A stretch of 64,000 nucleotides of DNA, taken from NCBI GenBank assembly GCA_002633025.1, contig NMRB01000123.1:168078-232077 (forward strand), read 5' to 3'. A program made the translations under genes and the position numbers. The notes under the pieces are model-generated. The model saw only the letters and a list, made by a program, of their open reading frames with translations. It was not told the DNA's origin and did not search any database. This DNA comes from Notospermus geniculatus. Lineage: Eukaryota; Nemertea; Pilidiophora; Heteronemertea; Lineidae. Each line of letters starts with the position of its first letter. Position 1 is the stretch's first letter. Positions 1 through 12,000 of this stretch are shown here, piece after piece.

Positions 1-133
1 CCATCAGTTTTGATGGTTTTGATGTGTACGTTCTGTTCTGGGTCTCTTTGATCAGATGATGAAATTCATAACATGATGGGTTAACGATCTGCTTATCTCC
101 GCCCTGCCACGGGTACCACTCCACCTAACATAC

Positions 134-2674
134 ATTATGATCAGAAGTTAGAATCCTAAAAGCATGTAACACTTGTTTCTCAGTCGCGTTGCCACCAACA
201 TCGAGGAAGTTGGCTGGTTCCCCGCCATGGAGTTTGACAATATCCATTGTGGCCATGGCAAGACCAGCTCCGTTGACTAAAATAGAGAAAATGTTGAGAG
301 CTTGATTCTACGCTGACCTACATAATGAACTGTTTGATTGTTACATGGTGCTGCTATCATTGTTTTGGTTAGGTAGATCACCGTCTTGCTGTCAGTAGAG
401 AGAAAGCCTCACCAATACTGCTTTTGTTTCTAATAGCCCTTCTGATATGAACGTTTAATTACTCACCCAAACATCCAATATTCCCATCCATCCCGATATA
501 GTTCAGGTCCCACTTGGCAGCCTCTCTTTCCCTGTGATCACTCTCTGTCATATCATCAAGTTCAAAGATTTCTTTTTGCCGAAACTTGGCGTTGTCATCA
601 AAGTTGAATTTGGCATCAAAACAGACAACTGCGGTGAAGAAAAGAGGACACACATCTGTAGCGAGATTATGAACAGGAGTATCTAGGACTTCTTTTGAAT
701 GAATATTGCATACAAGCAGTACAGCAAGGGTCTAAGGACATCAACCACCTACGCTCCCATAAGTTGATAAAGACCTGCCTAACATACCTCGTCCATCAGG
801 GGTCTCTCCAAGAGGGTTGATCTCCACTTGAGTGGCATCGACTTTGATGAATAAATTATATAACCTCTTGATCTGGTCACAAGCCTGAAGAAGAAGGACA
901 AAAGTTTGTGTTATGTACAAACTCTGTCAGCTTCAAGTCACACAAGTGTGTGCATACTCTAGTATTCTGCTGTCTCATGTTCACTTTGGAAGCTTCTCAT
1001 GACTCCAGTTAGATCAGACTATGGTAAGGGGGTTTGTATGTACCTACCTGTTCATGTTTTTCCCCAAGAAAGCCCAGATTTGTAGCCATTCTGTTCACCT
1101 GGTCTTCTCTGATGCCCTCAGTGATGTCTATGTGTTCCTAGAACGAGAAACAGTCGTAACTTCAGTTTGAAATTGAGGCGTGTTTCGGGCGCTGACATAA
1201 AAGGTGGAAGGAAGAGCAGAACCTACCTTAAAGATGGCCTCTGGTGATGTTCTCGCCACTTCCTCGATGTCCATGCCACCCTGTGGACTCCCCACCAACA
1301 CAGGTCCGACAGATTCCTGGTCCATCAAGATAGCAAGGTATGTCTCTCTTTCAATGTCCAAGGCTTCTGCAACCATCACCTGGGAGGAGAAACATAGAGG
1401 TAGACTCGCTAACAAGGATGAAGACAGTGGAAGGTCCTTTTTACTCAGGAGCGCGTTTCAGTCACCCTTACCTTCTTGACCATGACTCCTTTCTTTCCAG
1501 TCTGTTTTGTGACCAGCTTGTGTCCAAGCATATTCCCGACCAGACCAGGGACATCAGCTGGACTGCAAAAGAAATTAAAGTGATCTGAACCCAAACTGCC
1601 CACTCATTTGTCTTGGTACATGTCACATCCTTAGGTACGGCTATTAGAAACAACTCCTAGTCCTAGCTGTATTTCCAATGATCACTTTTGTAACATGTTA
1701 GCCCAACTCTATTCAGCCAAGGATGGACTTACTCTTTTGTAAGATGAACACCACCTTTGAAGCCGTTGTCAAATGTTCCTTTACCACGCCCACCAGCCAG
1801 GATTTGAGCCTTGATTACATATTCATTCACCTCTGCAAAGAACAAAGACAGGGTTTTATTGGTTGAAATCAACTCCGCCTAGCAAGACTCGAATCATACA
1901 TGGTGCCTTACACCATACACAGATTTCTTGAAAGGTTTCTCTGAGATTTCTTTCTTTGTTGGTCTTAAAGTCTTCCTTCCCACACCTGGCGCTGGCGCCA
2001 TGTGTTCCAATAAGGGCCTTCTTTCATCAGCAAGTTCTACTCTGCATAATTTGCAAATCACCTTCCTGCAAATCGTCAACTACTCACTAAATTCCTTGGC
2101 AATAACCTCTGCGTCATGTAAGTCCTCTGCCATACGGAACTTTTGGACAAGAATCCCAGCATCTGCCATCAGTTTCTTGCTCTGATATTCCTGAAGATTT
2201 AACCATCGCACTGGAACACTGCAGGCTGCGACCTAGAACGTGACAGATGTTCAGTATTTGCATTAAATCACCTACAGCAGTAGCCTACAGCCCAACTGTA
2301 TCTTCAAACAACAAGCACAGACGACTAAAGATTGTTGACACATGCTGATAGGTCATCAGCATGATCAGCACTACCATGAATAGGCCTGGCATGTGCATGT
2401 GTGATTGTGAATTAATGGGCGTGATGCATGGACGGTGGATGGACGGAGGGCGCCGCCGGACGCGGTCCTGTTGTTGAAAAGATCACTCATATGCTCATTC
2501 AAGCGTAATTCTTTCACTTTATTGACATTGACTCGGTGCAATTTTCATTACAATTATGGAAGGAATACAATTACTTCATCCACTGCACAACACTTCTACT
2601 TTTCATTCACATTTTACCTGCTTTTTCATCAAGCGAAACGCTGAATTTCGCAGCACGGAACTGAGAGCCGCCAT
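134..2674 (-). CDS. SUCLG2: Succinyl-CoA ligase [GDP-forming] beta subunit, mitochondrial (3' end outside window)
   Basis: Nine minus-strand exons join in frame: 2618-2674 (ATG), 2088-2232, 1733-1832, 1472-1562, 1227-1379, 1048-1137, 788-884, 467-628 and 134-276, all with AG/GT borders. They give 346 codons; the human protein has about 430, so the last C-terminal exon(s) lie beyond base 1. The subunit joins the alpha subunit in the TCA cycle, making GTP from succinyl-CoA in the mitochondrial matrix. Exon 1 encodes an Arg/Ser/Ala-rich start ([18 protein letters not shown]) suited to a mitochondrial presequence. Exon 2 has [13 protein letters not shown]; exon 3 the ATP-grasp loop [12 protein letters not shown]; exon 5 [15 protein letters not shown]; exon 9 [18 protein letters not shown]. 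Stretches such as [16 protein letters not shown] and [14 protein letters not shown] fit SUCLG2 better than SUCLA2, though exon 9 ([18 protein letters not shown]) is SUCLA2-like. The GTP-specific assignment is likely but not certain. Confidence 0.93.
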
Positions 2675-3166
2675 GTTGAAAAGTCGTGACCTTTGAACGA
2701 CCGCCGTACCGCAGGACTTGTTTTTGCTTGTTGTTCAAATATAGATTACCAGATCCATCTCCATCTTCGCCACTTTTGTCCTTCCTCGGCACTTCTGCGA
2801 CCAGGGCGCCGAGGGTCAAATCAATTTAAAATAAATGTAACGAAATATACTCACAAAAATGTCAAAGTTTATGATGATTGACCATCATAACTGATGATTG
2901 AGGAACTTTAGCACCAGAACTGAGTGAATTCTTCTGAATAGGGCCTATCGATACTACATGTTGGCACCCAATCTAACTGAACCAAAATAACTATTTAGGA
3001 GTGTTTTTGTAGGAAATTTATTCACATTATTGAGACATTTGATTATCACAGATTGATCGAGTATCTTTGATTAATGCTTAATATCAAAAGACAAGGGCAA
3101 GGACAATCATTGGGCGAATTAGATGACTCATTCCTGACTCAAAGATGACGATGTTTTGATCCAGAC
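2675..3166. other. Intergenic, SUCLG2 to SUMF1
   Basis: AT-rich spacer between the SUCLG2 start codon and the SUMF1 stop codon. It must hold the SUCLG2 promoter and the SUMF1 3' UTR. I see no exon and no clear repeat. Confidence 0.6.
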
Positions 3167-5794
3167 TCACACTTCATTCGAATCTCTCAAGTAATCTGGT
3201 AATTCATTGCTAGCACATCTGAATCCAAGGTTGGAAGCTGAACTATCAGGAGTATTTTGACTTCTTGCTGAACACCTATATCGATAACAATACTTCTTTG
3301 TGCACATATAGGAACCTCCTTTCTTCACTTTATCTTTACCACTTTTGGGCCCCAGCTGGAAAAAAGATGGAGTAGATGATGAAGAGACATCAGCGACAGT
3401 GAGTACAACATGATAGGGAGGGACCAAAGGGAGTAAGAGATACAAGGAGTAAAGGATGCCAGGGAGGGCCAGCCACCCACGGTACAAACTGATGGGTGTC
3501 CTNCCCCCCCCCCCCCAGCATCTTCAGAACCACTCCCCTCTTCACACTGGGAGGTTACCGGTACTACCTAAATGACCCGAGATTCTCAGGATGCGCCAGC
3601 GGGGACGGAAAATCTGTTGAAACTTGCAGTGTAAGGACAGCTTGGTCTCCTGTGATGGGAAAACTAAGAACAACCTTGTCCTTTCTGGTGACAGGGGTGG
3701 GAGATGTCTAAACTTACTGGGTCAGTCTGAAACTCAGCTGTATGATGTACACTCCACCAATCTGATGTCCATTCCCAAACATTACCAATGATGTTCTTCA
3801 CACCAAACTTATTCTGTGGTGGATAAGATGTAACCTGAAAATAAGATGCCAAATGTTCGTTCCAACTGCCAGTACAGAAATCGATTCAAAAGATGAAACA
3901 GGAACACTTTTATCTTGTTCAGAGGCTTGAAAAATGGCCTCCCTTAGAACCTCTTAAGTGATGAGCTATGATTTACCAACTTACAGGAGCAGTGGTTGCA
4001 TATCCATCATCTTTTGTATTGTTTGCTGGGAAGTCCCCATGCCAGATGTTCATCCAGTGCTGGTCCTTTGGCATCTCCTTGTTCCCCCAAGGATAAAGCC
4101 TGTGGAATCAAGAAATGTCCATCAAAATCTCTAACAAGACACCCACAGCATCAGTCTCCTGGTTCTCTTGATACAGCTCTTAGACTGATAAACAACAGGA
4201 AAGAGGAGAGTGAGAGTGCAAACATTATGATTGACAGCTGGAAGTTAACTTCATTCACTATTATTCCTGATGGTCGACAGTTTCACTGGCTGCAAAGTGA
4301 CCTGTCTTTGAGATACACACCTCTCCCTTCTCCCTCCCTTACATGCATACTCATATTCTGCCTCCGTTGGTAATCGCTTGCCGGCCCATTCACAATACTT
4401 TACAGCATCATTCCAAGAAACATGTACAACAGGATGATCCATTCTGGAATTCAACAAAAGAACTTGTATATTGAAGAATACCTAGCATGTTGTACCTGGG
4501 AAAATATGTCCTCAAAGGAGAAGCCAGGAACAGAGAATTCAGTACCATGGCTGAAAGAGACATTGCTGATGAACAGACAGCAGGGAGTTATACCTATTTT
4601 TGATGTCTGTATCGGGTCCCTCGGGTTGTTTCCAGTTTGCTTGTTTGACTGGTAGCCACCAGGGAGCTGCAGCTACCTGGAAACGAGAAAGAGCAGGTAA
4701 GTTTTGAGTTTGTGAAATAGCTTTAGGGTTAGGTTTCTAGTCCCTCAAAAATACAGAACAAAACTGAAACAAAAGGAGAGGTTCCGCGACTGTTTCCAAG
4801 CTAACCTGAAGTTAGCTGGGGCTAAAGTAGAAGTTTGGATTTGATACCTACTGCTTGTGTAATTCCCTTCAACACTTCTTGACTAAGGAATGCTTCAAGG
4901 ACAAATGAGTCACCAAATGTTTCAGCCTGAAAGTAACATGAGAAAACATTTCAACGCACTAGTATCATGAGAACATAGCAGGGTTTCTGCCAGAAATATT
5001 CTTGAGGGTATGCAGTTCTTCAAAATCAGCAAAAAACCCCATGAAATTAAAGAAAATGGCCCTCTTCTGTTCCTTTGAGGGTAATCACAGCGTACCCTCT
5101 GGCGGAAACACTGCATAGTCAGCACAGCACAGGCTAACTTGTCAGCCTTTTTGTAAGTTGCTCAGTCCACTCACTCAAGCCCTGAAGGAAGTCATACCAA
5201 GCTCCATGCTCCACCAGAGCATGAGAGGATTATAGAATGTAACCACTGCTCTAATCTAAATAGGCCCAGGGGCACCAGAAACAACGGACTATTTACCTCA
5301 GTTACATAACCTGTATCCCTGATGAAAAGCTCAAACTCTGCATTGCTGACTTCATGAACATCCACGTAGAAAGAACTGATTTTGGTTTTCCTGGCCGGAC
5401 TCTCTCCATCGGGAGGTATCAATGGATTGTCAGTCCCCATTAAAAATTCACCACCCTTGATAAAAACCATTTGATTTGTGCGCGGAAAAACTGGCTTATT
5501 CTTGTTTTTGCTGTATTTCAATCCTTCCGACTCTGAGTCGTGCTGGTCAGTCCCCTCTACAACGTTACCGGTGGTATCTTCATCCTCAATCTCAGCAGCA
5601 GACGAATCGTCGCCATCTTGCTGGTCAACATTTTCTCCTGATTTTCGATTCAGTCCGGCGCAACCGCAGGACTTTTTGTCATTATCTGTGTCTCCAGGTT
5701 TGCTACATGATCCTGCATCATTGTCATCACAAACAGATGGGCCAAGGTGGCCAATAAGCAGCAGTAATGTAAGAAATTTCAAAAATTTTGACAT
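3167..5794 (-). CDS. SUMF1: Formylglycine-generating enzyme / sulfatase-modifying factor 1
   Basis: Seven minus-strand exons: 5297-5794 (ATG), 4852-4926, 4594-4676, 4321-4443, 3985-4099, 3718-3834, 3167-3355 (TGA). They total 1200 nt, a 399-residue protein close to the human length of 374. The enzyme oxidises the active-site cysteine of newly made sulfatases to formylglycine in the ER lumen. The N-terminus ([22 protein letters not shown]) is a signal peptide, followed by an acidic, low-complexity stretch. The FGE-sulfatase fold starts near [16 protein letters not shown]. Later motifs include [39 protein letters not shown] and [10 protein letters not shown]. The last exon has [16 protein letters not shown], which keeps both active-site cysteines (human Cys336 and Cys341), then [18 protein letters not shown]. 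All expected parts are present and the gene looks functional. Part of exon 1 is repeated at 6796-7198. Confidence 0.97.
3503..3516. repeat. Poly-C run with an ambiguous base
   Basis: A run of C following a single N inside a SUMF1 intron. It is a homopolymer where base calling was uncertain, with no effect on coding exons. Confidence 0.8.
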
Positions 5795-5973
5795 TTTTTA
5801 ATATTTCACTCACATGGGCGTCGCCATTTTGTGCTCAGATCACATGACACGGGTTACTCTAAAATGCGCAACACGTAGCGCGGACAAGCGAAACGGAATT
5901 ATTTGCGCTTTTTGCAATATGAGGAGATATGAAATTATTTAAAAGGAGACAAACGCAGTTGACAAAAAAGAAC

Positions 5974-5979
5974 TTTATT
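5974..5979 (-). promoter_or_regulatory. Poly(A) signal AATAAA of the SET gene (first block copy)
   Basis: AATAAA on the minus strand about 60 bases after the SET stop codon at 6037. It lies only about 180 bases upstream of the SUMF1 start codon, so SET 3' end and SUMF1 promoter are packed together. The second block copy has the same signal at 7373-7378. Confidence 0.6.
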
Positions 5980-6036
5980 AGATTTTAATATATTCAAAGT
6001 GCCTTGGACTATCAAAAACAGAGTGATAAGCCTATT

Positions 6037-6794
6037 TCATCCGTGAATGTCATACAACGAAGGGTCGTATGGGAGAAATCCTCTACATGCAGACGTCCCA
6101 CAAAAACATGGCTTCTTTCTCGATGTGACGTCACAACTTACTTCGTCGCCAGCAGCAACTGCTGCTGTTGTGCCTCTGTTGGTGGCGTCGGAAACTGGTC
6201 TAAACTCCCCAGAGTAATCAAATGTAAGCTCTTCACCCGATTTTATGTCTCTAACTGAGAATAAACACAACTTGGGGACATTGTTATCAACTCGAACAGG
6301 TAACATGATCAAATTGGGAGCGCAAGAATGGTTAATGAACCGTCCGACGTTGCCAATGGAGCTCGGATCGACGCAGGTCTGGATGGTCCCGCAATGCGGC
6401 ACAAATTCCCTCAAGATGAGAATATAATTCATTGCGCCTGTCTTATCAATAACTGCAGCCCTTCTCTTGGCCTCTGTTAAGGCCAAAATCTCCCCGGCAT
6501 ATTCACAGATGAAGGTATACTTTGGTATATCTTCGGTAACTTTTAAACCAAGTCCCTTGGTTCCCGCGCGAAAAACAGACAACTCAGTCCTGACGCCGAA
6601 CTGCACAACCCGGTTGGGACAGTTTACTGAGCATTTACAGTTTCGGTTACATTCATAAATCGGCTTTGCTGACGTTGATAAAACAACACTCTCCAGCACC
6701 CGGCCGTGGTTGTCATACGTTCGAGAAAATCTGGTTATACAGGGACAGTTTTCCAGACATTTTTCACGACATAGACATCCGCTGAATTCTTCTT
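6037..6794 (-). pseudogene. Duplicate of the SETMAR-like SET exon, cut at a single-N join
   Basis: Nearly identical to 7436-8193: SET and post-SET domains down to the same stop codon. Its 5' end stops at the N at 6795, where the sequence changes abruptly to SUMF1 exon 1. It lacks the start of the pre-SET region and exon 1. Reading across the N produces an artificial SUMF1-SET fusion frame. I read this as a haplotype or assembly duplicate rather than a gene; a true partial tandem duplication is the alternative. Confidence 0.75.
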
Positions 6795-6795
6795 N

Positions 6796-7198
6796 CCTGG
6801 CTGGACTCTCTCCATCGGGAGGTATCAATGGATTGTCAGTCCCCATTAAAAATTCACCACCCTTGATAAAAACCATTTGATTTGTGCGCGGGAAAACTGG
6901 CTTATTCTTGGTCTTGCTATATTTCAATCCTTCAGACTCCGAGTCGTGCTGGTCAGTCCCCTCTACAACGTTACCGGTGGTACCTTCATCCTCAATCTCA
7001 GCAGCAGACGAATCTTCGCCATCTTGCTGGTCAACATGTTCTCCTGATTTTCGATTCAGTCCGCCGCAACCGCACGACTTCTTGTCATTATCTGTGTCTC
7101 CAGGTTTGCTACATGATCCTGGATCATTGACATCACACATAGATGGGCCAAGGTGGCCAATAATCAGCAGTAATGTAAGAAATTTCAAAAATTTTGAC
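6796..7198 (-). pseudogene. Duplicate of the 5' part of SUMF1 exon 1
   Basis: Repeats 5390-5794 with scattered substitutions, starting from the same MSKFLKF signal peptide, but stops at the single N at 6795 and lacks the exon end and every later exon. In this copy the frame stays open upstream to another ATG at 7230 (MATPSVSEIK), which in the 5390 copy is disrupted by small indels, so the MSKF start is the conserved one. Best read as the other haplotype of SUMF1 exon 1. Confidence 0.75.
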
Positions 7199-7372
7199 AT
7201 TTTTATTTCACTCACACTGGGCGTCGCCATTTTGTGCTCAGATCACATGACACGGGTTACTCTAAAATGCGCAACACGTAGCGCGCAGAAGCGAAACGGA
7301 ATTATTTGCGCTTTTTGGTATATGAGGAGAAATGAAATTAAAAGGAGACAAACGCAGTTGACAAAAAAGAAC

Positions 7373-7378
7373 TTTATT
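7373..7378 (-). promoter_or_regulatory. Poly(A) signal AATAAA of the SETMAR-like gene
   Basis: AATAAA on the minus strand about 60 bases after the stop codon at 7436, a normal distance for a cleavage signal. Confidence 0.6.
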
Positions 7379-7435
7379 AGATTTTAATATATTCAAAATG
7401 CCTTGGACTATCAAAAACAGAGTGATAAGCCTATT

Positions 7436-8584
7436 TCATCCGTGAATGTCATACAACGAAGGGTCGTATGGGAGAAATCCTCTACATGCAGACGTCCCAC
7501 AAAAACATGGCTTCTTTCTCGATGTGACGTCACAACTTACTTCGTCGCCAGCAGCAACTGCTGCTGTTGTGCCTCTGTTGGTGGCGTCGGAAACTGGTCT
7601 AAACTCCCCAGAGTAATCAAATGTAAGCTCTTCACCCGATTTTATGTCTCTAACTGAGAATAAACACAACTTGGGGACATTGTTATCAACTCGAACAGGT
7701 AACATGATCAAATTGGGAGCGCAAGAATGGTTAATGAACCGTCCGACGTTGCCAATGGAGCTCGGATCGACGCAGGTCTGGATGGTCCCGCAATGCGGCA
7801 CAAATTCCCTCAAGATGAGAATATAATTCATTGCGCCTGTCTTATCAATAACTGCAGCCCTTCTCTTGGCCTCTGTTAAGGCCAAAATCTCCCCGGCATA
7901 TTCACAGATGAAGGTATACTTTGGTATATCTTCGGTAACTTTTAAACCAAGTCCCTTGGTTCCCGCGCGAAAAACAGACAACTCAGTCCTGACGCCGAAC
8001 TGCACAACCCGGTTGGGACAGTTTACTGAGCATTTACAGTTTCGGTTACATTCATAAATCGGCTTTGCTGACGTTGATAAAACAACACTCTCCAGCACCC
8101 GGCCGTGGTTGTCATACGTTCGAGAAAATCTGGTTATACAGGGACAGTTTTCCAGACATTTTTCACGACATAGACATCCGCTGAATTCTTCTTCGAAGAG
8201 GTCGGTTGGTGTACCGGGTCCCAAGACGTTGCATTTTACATACTGAAAAATCAAGGAAGTCTACAACAGAAGAAGTAACCTGGATAAATTCCAATAAATG
8301 CTACCTTTGATAATCTTTTTCTTCATCAAAAATTAAATACCGCGTGAGCTGTTTTCGATTTGCCATCTTAAAACACAAAATGCCGCCTTGTTTTATATCA
8401 ACCCCACACGTGTCGGCAAAGGCGGCAAAAATGGGAACCAGTGGAGATACAATGTAATCTTTTAAAGAAACGGCAATTTTTCTAGCTTACATACCTGAAA
8501 ATCACCTAGCTCATCATATATCCCTGCCTCGCCAACAACAGCGCATGTTTCTAAGCCACAACTTATATCATGATGGTCATACAT
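7436..8584 (-). CDS. SETMAR: SETMAR-like histone-lysine N-methyltransferase (no transposase)
   Basis: Two exons, 8495-8584 (ATG) and 7436-8242 (TGA), joined in phase 0, give 298 residues. Residues ~40-100 form a cysteine-rich pre-SET zinc cluster (CLCREKCLENCPC and YECNRNCKCSVNCPNR). The SET domain follows with ICEYAGEIL, GRFINHSCAPNL (AdoMet and catalytic core) and LTFDYSGEF. The post-SET segment is CFCGTSACRGFLP. The order, and phrases such as VDPSSIGNVGRFINHSC, match the methyltransferase half of human SETMAR, which modifies histone H3 Lys36. After the SET domain the frame ends at DIHG; there is no mariner transposase, as expected because that fusion is known only in anthropoid primates. 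The catalytic motifs are intact. It lies head-to-tail with SUMF1. Confidence 0.92.
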
Positions 8585-9023
8585 TGTAGATTGCAGATAA
8601 ACTTGGCAGAGTATCGATACGGGGTGAAATCGCCTGATAGTAGAGTGCTGCCATCTGCGAGAACGTGATACAACTAAATCTAAGAACGATTGGTCCTGTC
8701 TTTGCCGCGCCATTTCCGCGCGGCGCTACTGTCCGTTTCGCAACAAACTGGTCCCGCCCAAAGCCACGTGTCAGGTCACATTGGGTGTTACCTGACTGCC
8801 GCCTCTTTTCACTTCCAATAAACCATGAACTCATAAACGAAAGAACAACATGATCAAGTTTTTCGATTAAATATTGTATTCTAAAATGTCGCAGCTTCAT
8901 CATTTCTCTCGCACCCCACAAACGTGCCTTTAGTGCCGCCTGGAGGGATGTATTTGTAGGCCTAGGCTAAACATAGCGAAATAGGCCTACCAGTCGGAAT
9001 GAAAATCGAAAGAAAGAAGTCCT

Positions 9024-12000
9024 CTAATCTTCCTCGGGCATCTTGACCTTGCCACACTGACCGCACGTCTTAGGACACAACTGGATACTAGATCGACTGC
9101 CGCATTTGCCTCTCTTTTTGATCAAATCGCAGTAATCGGCGTGATCACCGCATTTTGGAGGTCCTCCGGTCTTGACCTGAAACCATAGAGCAATGCTGAA
9201 TGACGAACTGGTCTCAGTACAGACGGTTGAAGTGGTCAGGAAAACAGGACGAAGGGAAATGTGTGGTACACAACGTCTGGTATCGGAAGCAAAGGGTACG
9301 ATGCAACTTCTAGAAATACGAGTATTCTTACCTTACTCTTATCAGGGGTGTACTTCCAATCTTCCCTCTTACAAAAACCACAAGTGTAGGGACATTTCTT
9401 TATACTGATGGGCTTATAATCTCCTCTGCAGTGACCAGCCTCTTTGGTCAAGGTACAGGTCTCGGGGAGCCGATCTGCGCATTTGTACGGGTTCTCAAAA
9501 TTCCGCAGTTTTATGTCTGAAAAAAGAGAGACAGAGGAATTGTGGCGATGCCAGTGTTATGTAATTGTCGATAAAGTAATGCAAGTTTCAAAGGTTATGG
9601 AAACTGCCTGGAGACAACGAAACACACAACAGTCACTGATCAACATGTCTGAACGAACGTCATTTCCTCCCTCTGGCATTTCCTCTTCATACATGTATTT
9701 CCACAGCAGACGCCACACCAAGTTGAAATGGTCAGAATGATTTTGAAAGTCATGAAGTCATGGGTGACCATGGTTATGCTGTGCGTTAAACGGAAAATGT
9801 GTTAAAAGTGGTCAAGTTTTACCATTTAGAAGGTTCTTTTTACACTTCACAGTATGACAGCGAATGAGGAATGTGAAAAAAACCTTCCATTACTTACTCT
9901 GGAAAGCGAATATCTCACAGATTGTTAGTATACTTCTGTCGTCCATGATCTGAATGCTGATATACTTCCCACTCATCACCTTCTCGCAGTGGACGACCAA
10001 CATGCTACCCTCTCTCCTCAGCCTGAGTGCTAGAATGGCCGGGGACACGAAACGTATCAACGGTTTGTCATTGAAGATCAAGGAAGTAGGGCAGTCGCTA
10101 TCCTGGAGCCAATAGGGAGGTTTCGCAAGCGCCCGGTTAGGCCATACGACGACGTTTATCTATTGTTTGGGTATATACCTACACAATAGATAAACGTCGT
10201 CGTAGGGCCTAACTGGGCGCTTGCGAAACCTCCCAAATAATGGCTGCCAGGCAGGTTATAGATGAAATTTACCATTCAACCCTTTCACTAGCAAGTTTAT
10301 TCAGCCAATGAGCAAATCTGTCTGAAGAATCTCTCAACTCTTTACATGTATACATGTACATTAGAACCCTCTGACAGAGTGCTTTCCAATGAAGCCGCAT
10401 TTAGTCAGGACTTACATGACGACCGTTTATAACAGAGTGGATTCTTCGTGTGGTCTCTGTTGTTTCCGATTCTCACTTCAAAGTTCTCTAAACGACTATC
10501 TGCAACATACATGTAGTAAATGCCATCAGTAATAACAGGACTGTTGAGCAACACAGTATACCAAATTTTACTTTAGTGGTTCTACATGTACTCCCGGCAT
10601 GTACTAGGCCTATTCTACATGTACTAGGCCTACATGTAAGAGTTTCCCAATGTGGCAATTTGCGGAGTTGTGCCCGGAATTGATTCTTGGTACCATTGAA
10701 GCAGACTTGAATCTTGAAGCAAGAAAAACATGTTCCCATTTCCCAGACATTCCACCCCCATCGAATACTCACAGCGTTCGGGTCTGTTGAGGATATGAAT
10801 AGTGTCAATAGGGCTGCCCTGGTACTCTGGAAGCACCTCCACTCTGATCCAGGGCTTGTTTTGTTTCTTTGTGCTGGTACAGGAAGCATAAACCGCTAAA
10901 ATAACGAAAGGGTAAGTTATGGACGAGTTTCGCTAGCAACCATCTTGCCAAAATTAGGTCATCGTCATGGTGATCCCCAACTGGGGATGGGGAACCAATC
11001 ATCTGTCACCCTGGAAGATAATTCCCATGGTGATGACCTACTTTGGCAAGATGGCTGCTAGCGAAATCCAATCTCGAGAGAGGCAGTTCGCACTCCCAGA
11101 AAGGACTATTCTGTCATTTTGTCCACACAGGATGACTCGCCAGCTCTAACACCAGATGGAAATAATCGTTTCCGTGTGCGCCCCAAGCAGGGCGCGTGCC
11201 GAATTGCTTGAAGAAAGGGTGCAAAATCGATGTATTCTACCGGCTGCGGTGGCATGGCGCAGAAATCCTCCACTCTTTTATCGGCAGACGATCAACTTAC
11301 GGTTCGCCTTGGTCTCAGCTCTCGACATGGATGCAAAGCTTCCATCAACCGCCTTCCACGCTCCAAATTTGGCGCTGTTTCCATTCTTTGTGCTGCTTTG
11401 CTTCGCGCGGGATCTCCACAAAACGTTGGCTTAAAAAACATGATAAGAGTTGCTTAGAAGCGACGTGGTGGCCTACACCTTCTTCAAACATTAAACATCT
11501 TTAGCAAAGACTGATCCGTACAGCAGCAATCACTATAGGTCAACGTATGATATACTTACACATGAATCTTGGTCGTTTGACTCCTTTCCTCAGTTTGGCT
11601 TTCGGTCGTGTGACACACTTGGAAACCTTCGTGCTGGAAACGATGCAGAAAATATAATATAACATTTCCAGACACTCATTTTGATGAGAAATCCCGCAGA
11701 CGCACATTTCTCGTGACAATCAGAGAAGCGTAGCCAACTAAAGCTGGTGCCACACGAAAATTCAAGTCCGCGGGATCGGACTGTGTCCGTCCGTCTGTGA
11801 GTCGTGTCGCGGACGTGAAACCCGCAGTGATGTGGTAGCACACATAGACATGACCCACAACTGGCCTACATATTGTACTTCACGGGGTCCGTCCAAACTT
11901 ACTATAAGTAGTCTGTCATAGCCTGGTTTCCACATCTGGACCAGTCATGATTGTACTGTGCACTCCTCATCAGGCCCGAGAAGCAAAACTTACTTGCCAC

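Noticed and set aside
5476-7387. Plus-strand frames opposite SUMF1 exon 1 and SET exons
   Set aside because: Antisense shadows of real coding exons, duplicated with them.
11970-11998. Splice donor GTAAGT inside gene A exon 11
   Set aside because: Using it would give a 40-base intron and break the frame; reading through yields the Met-turn and keeps phase, as in gene C.
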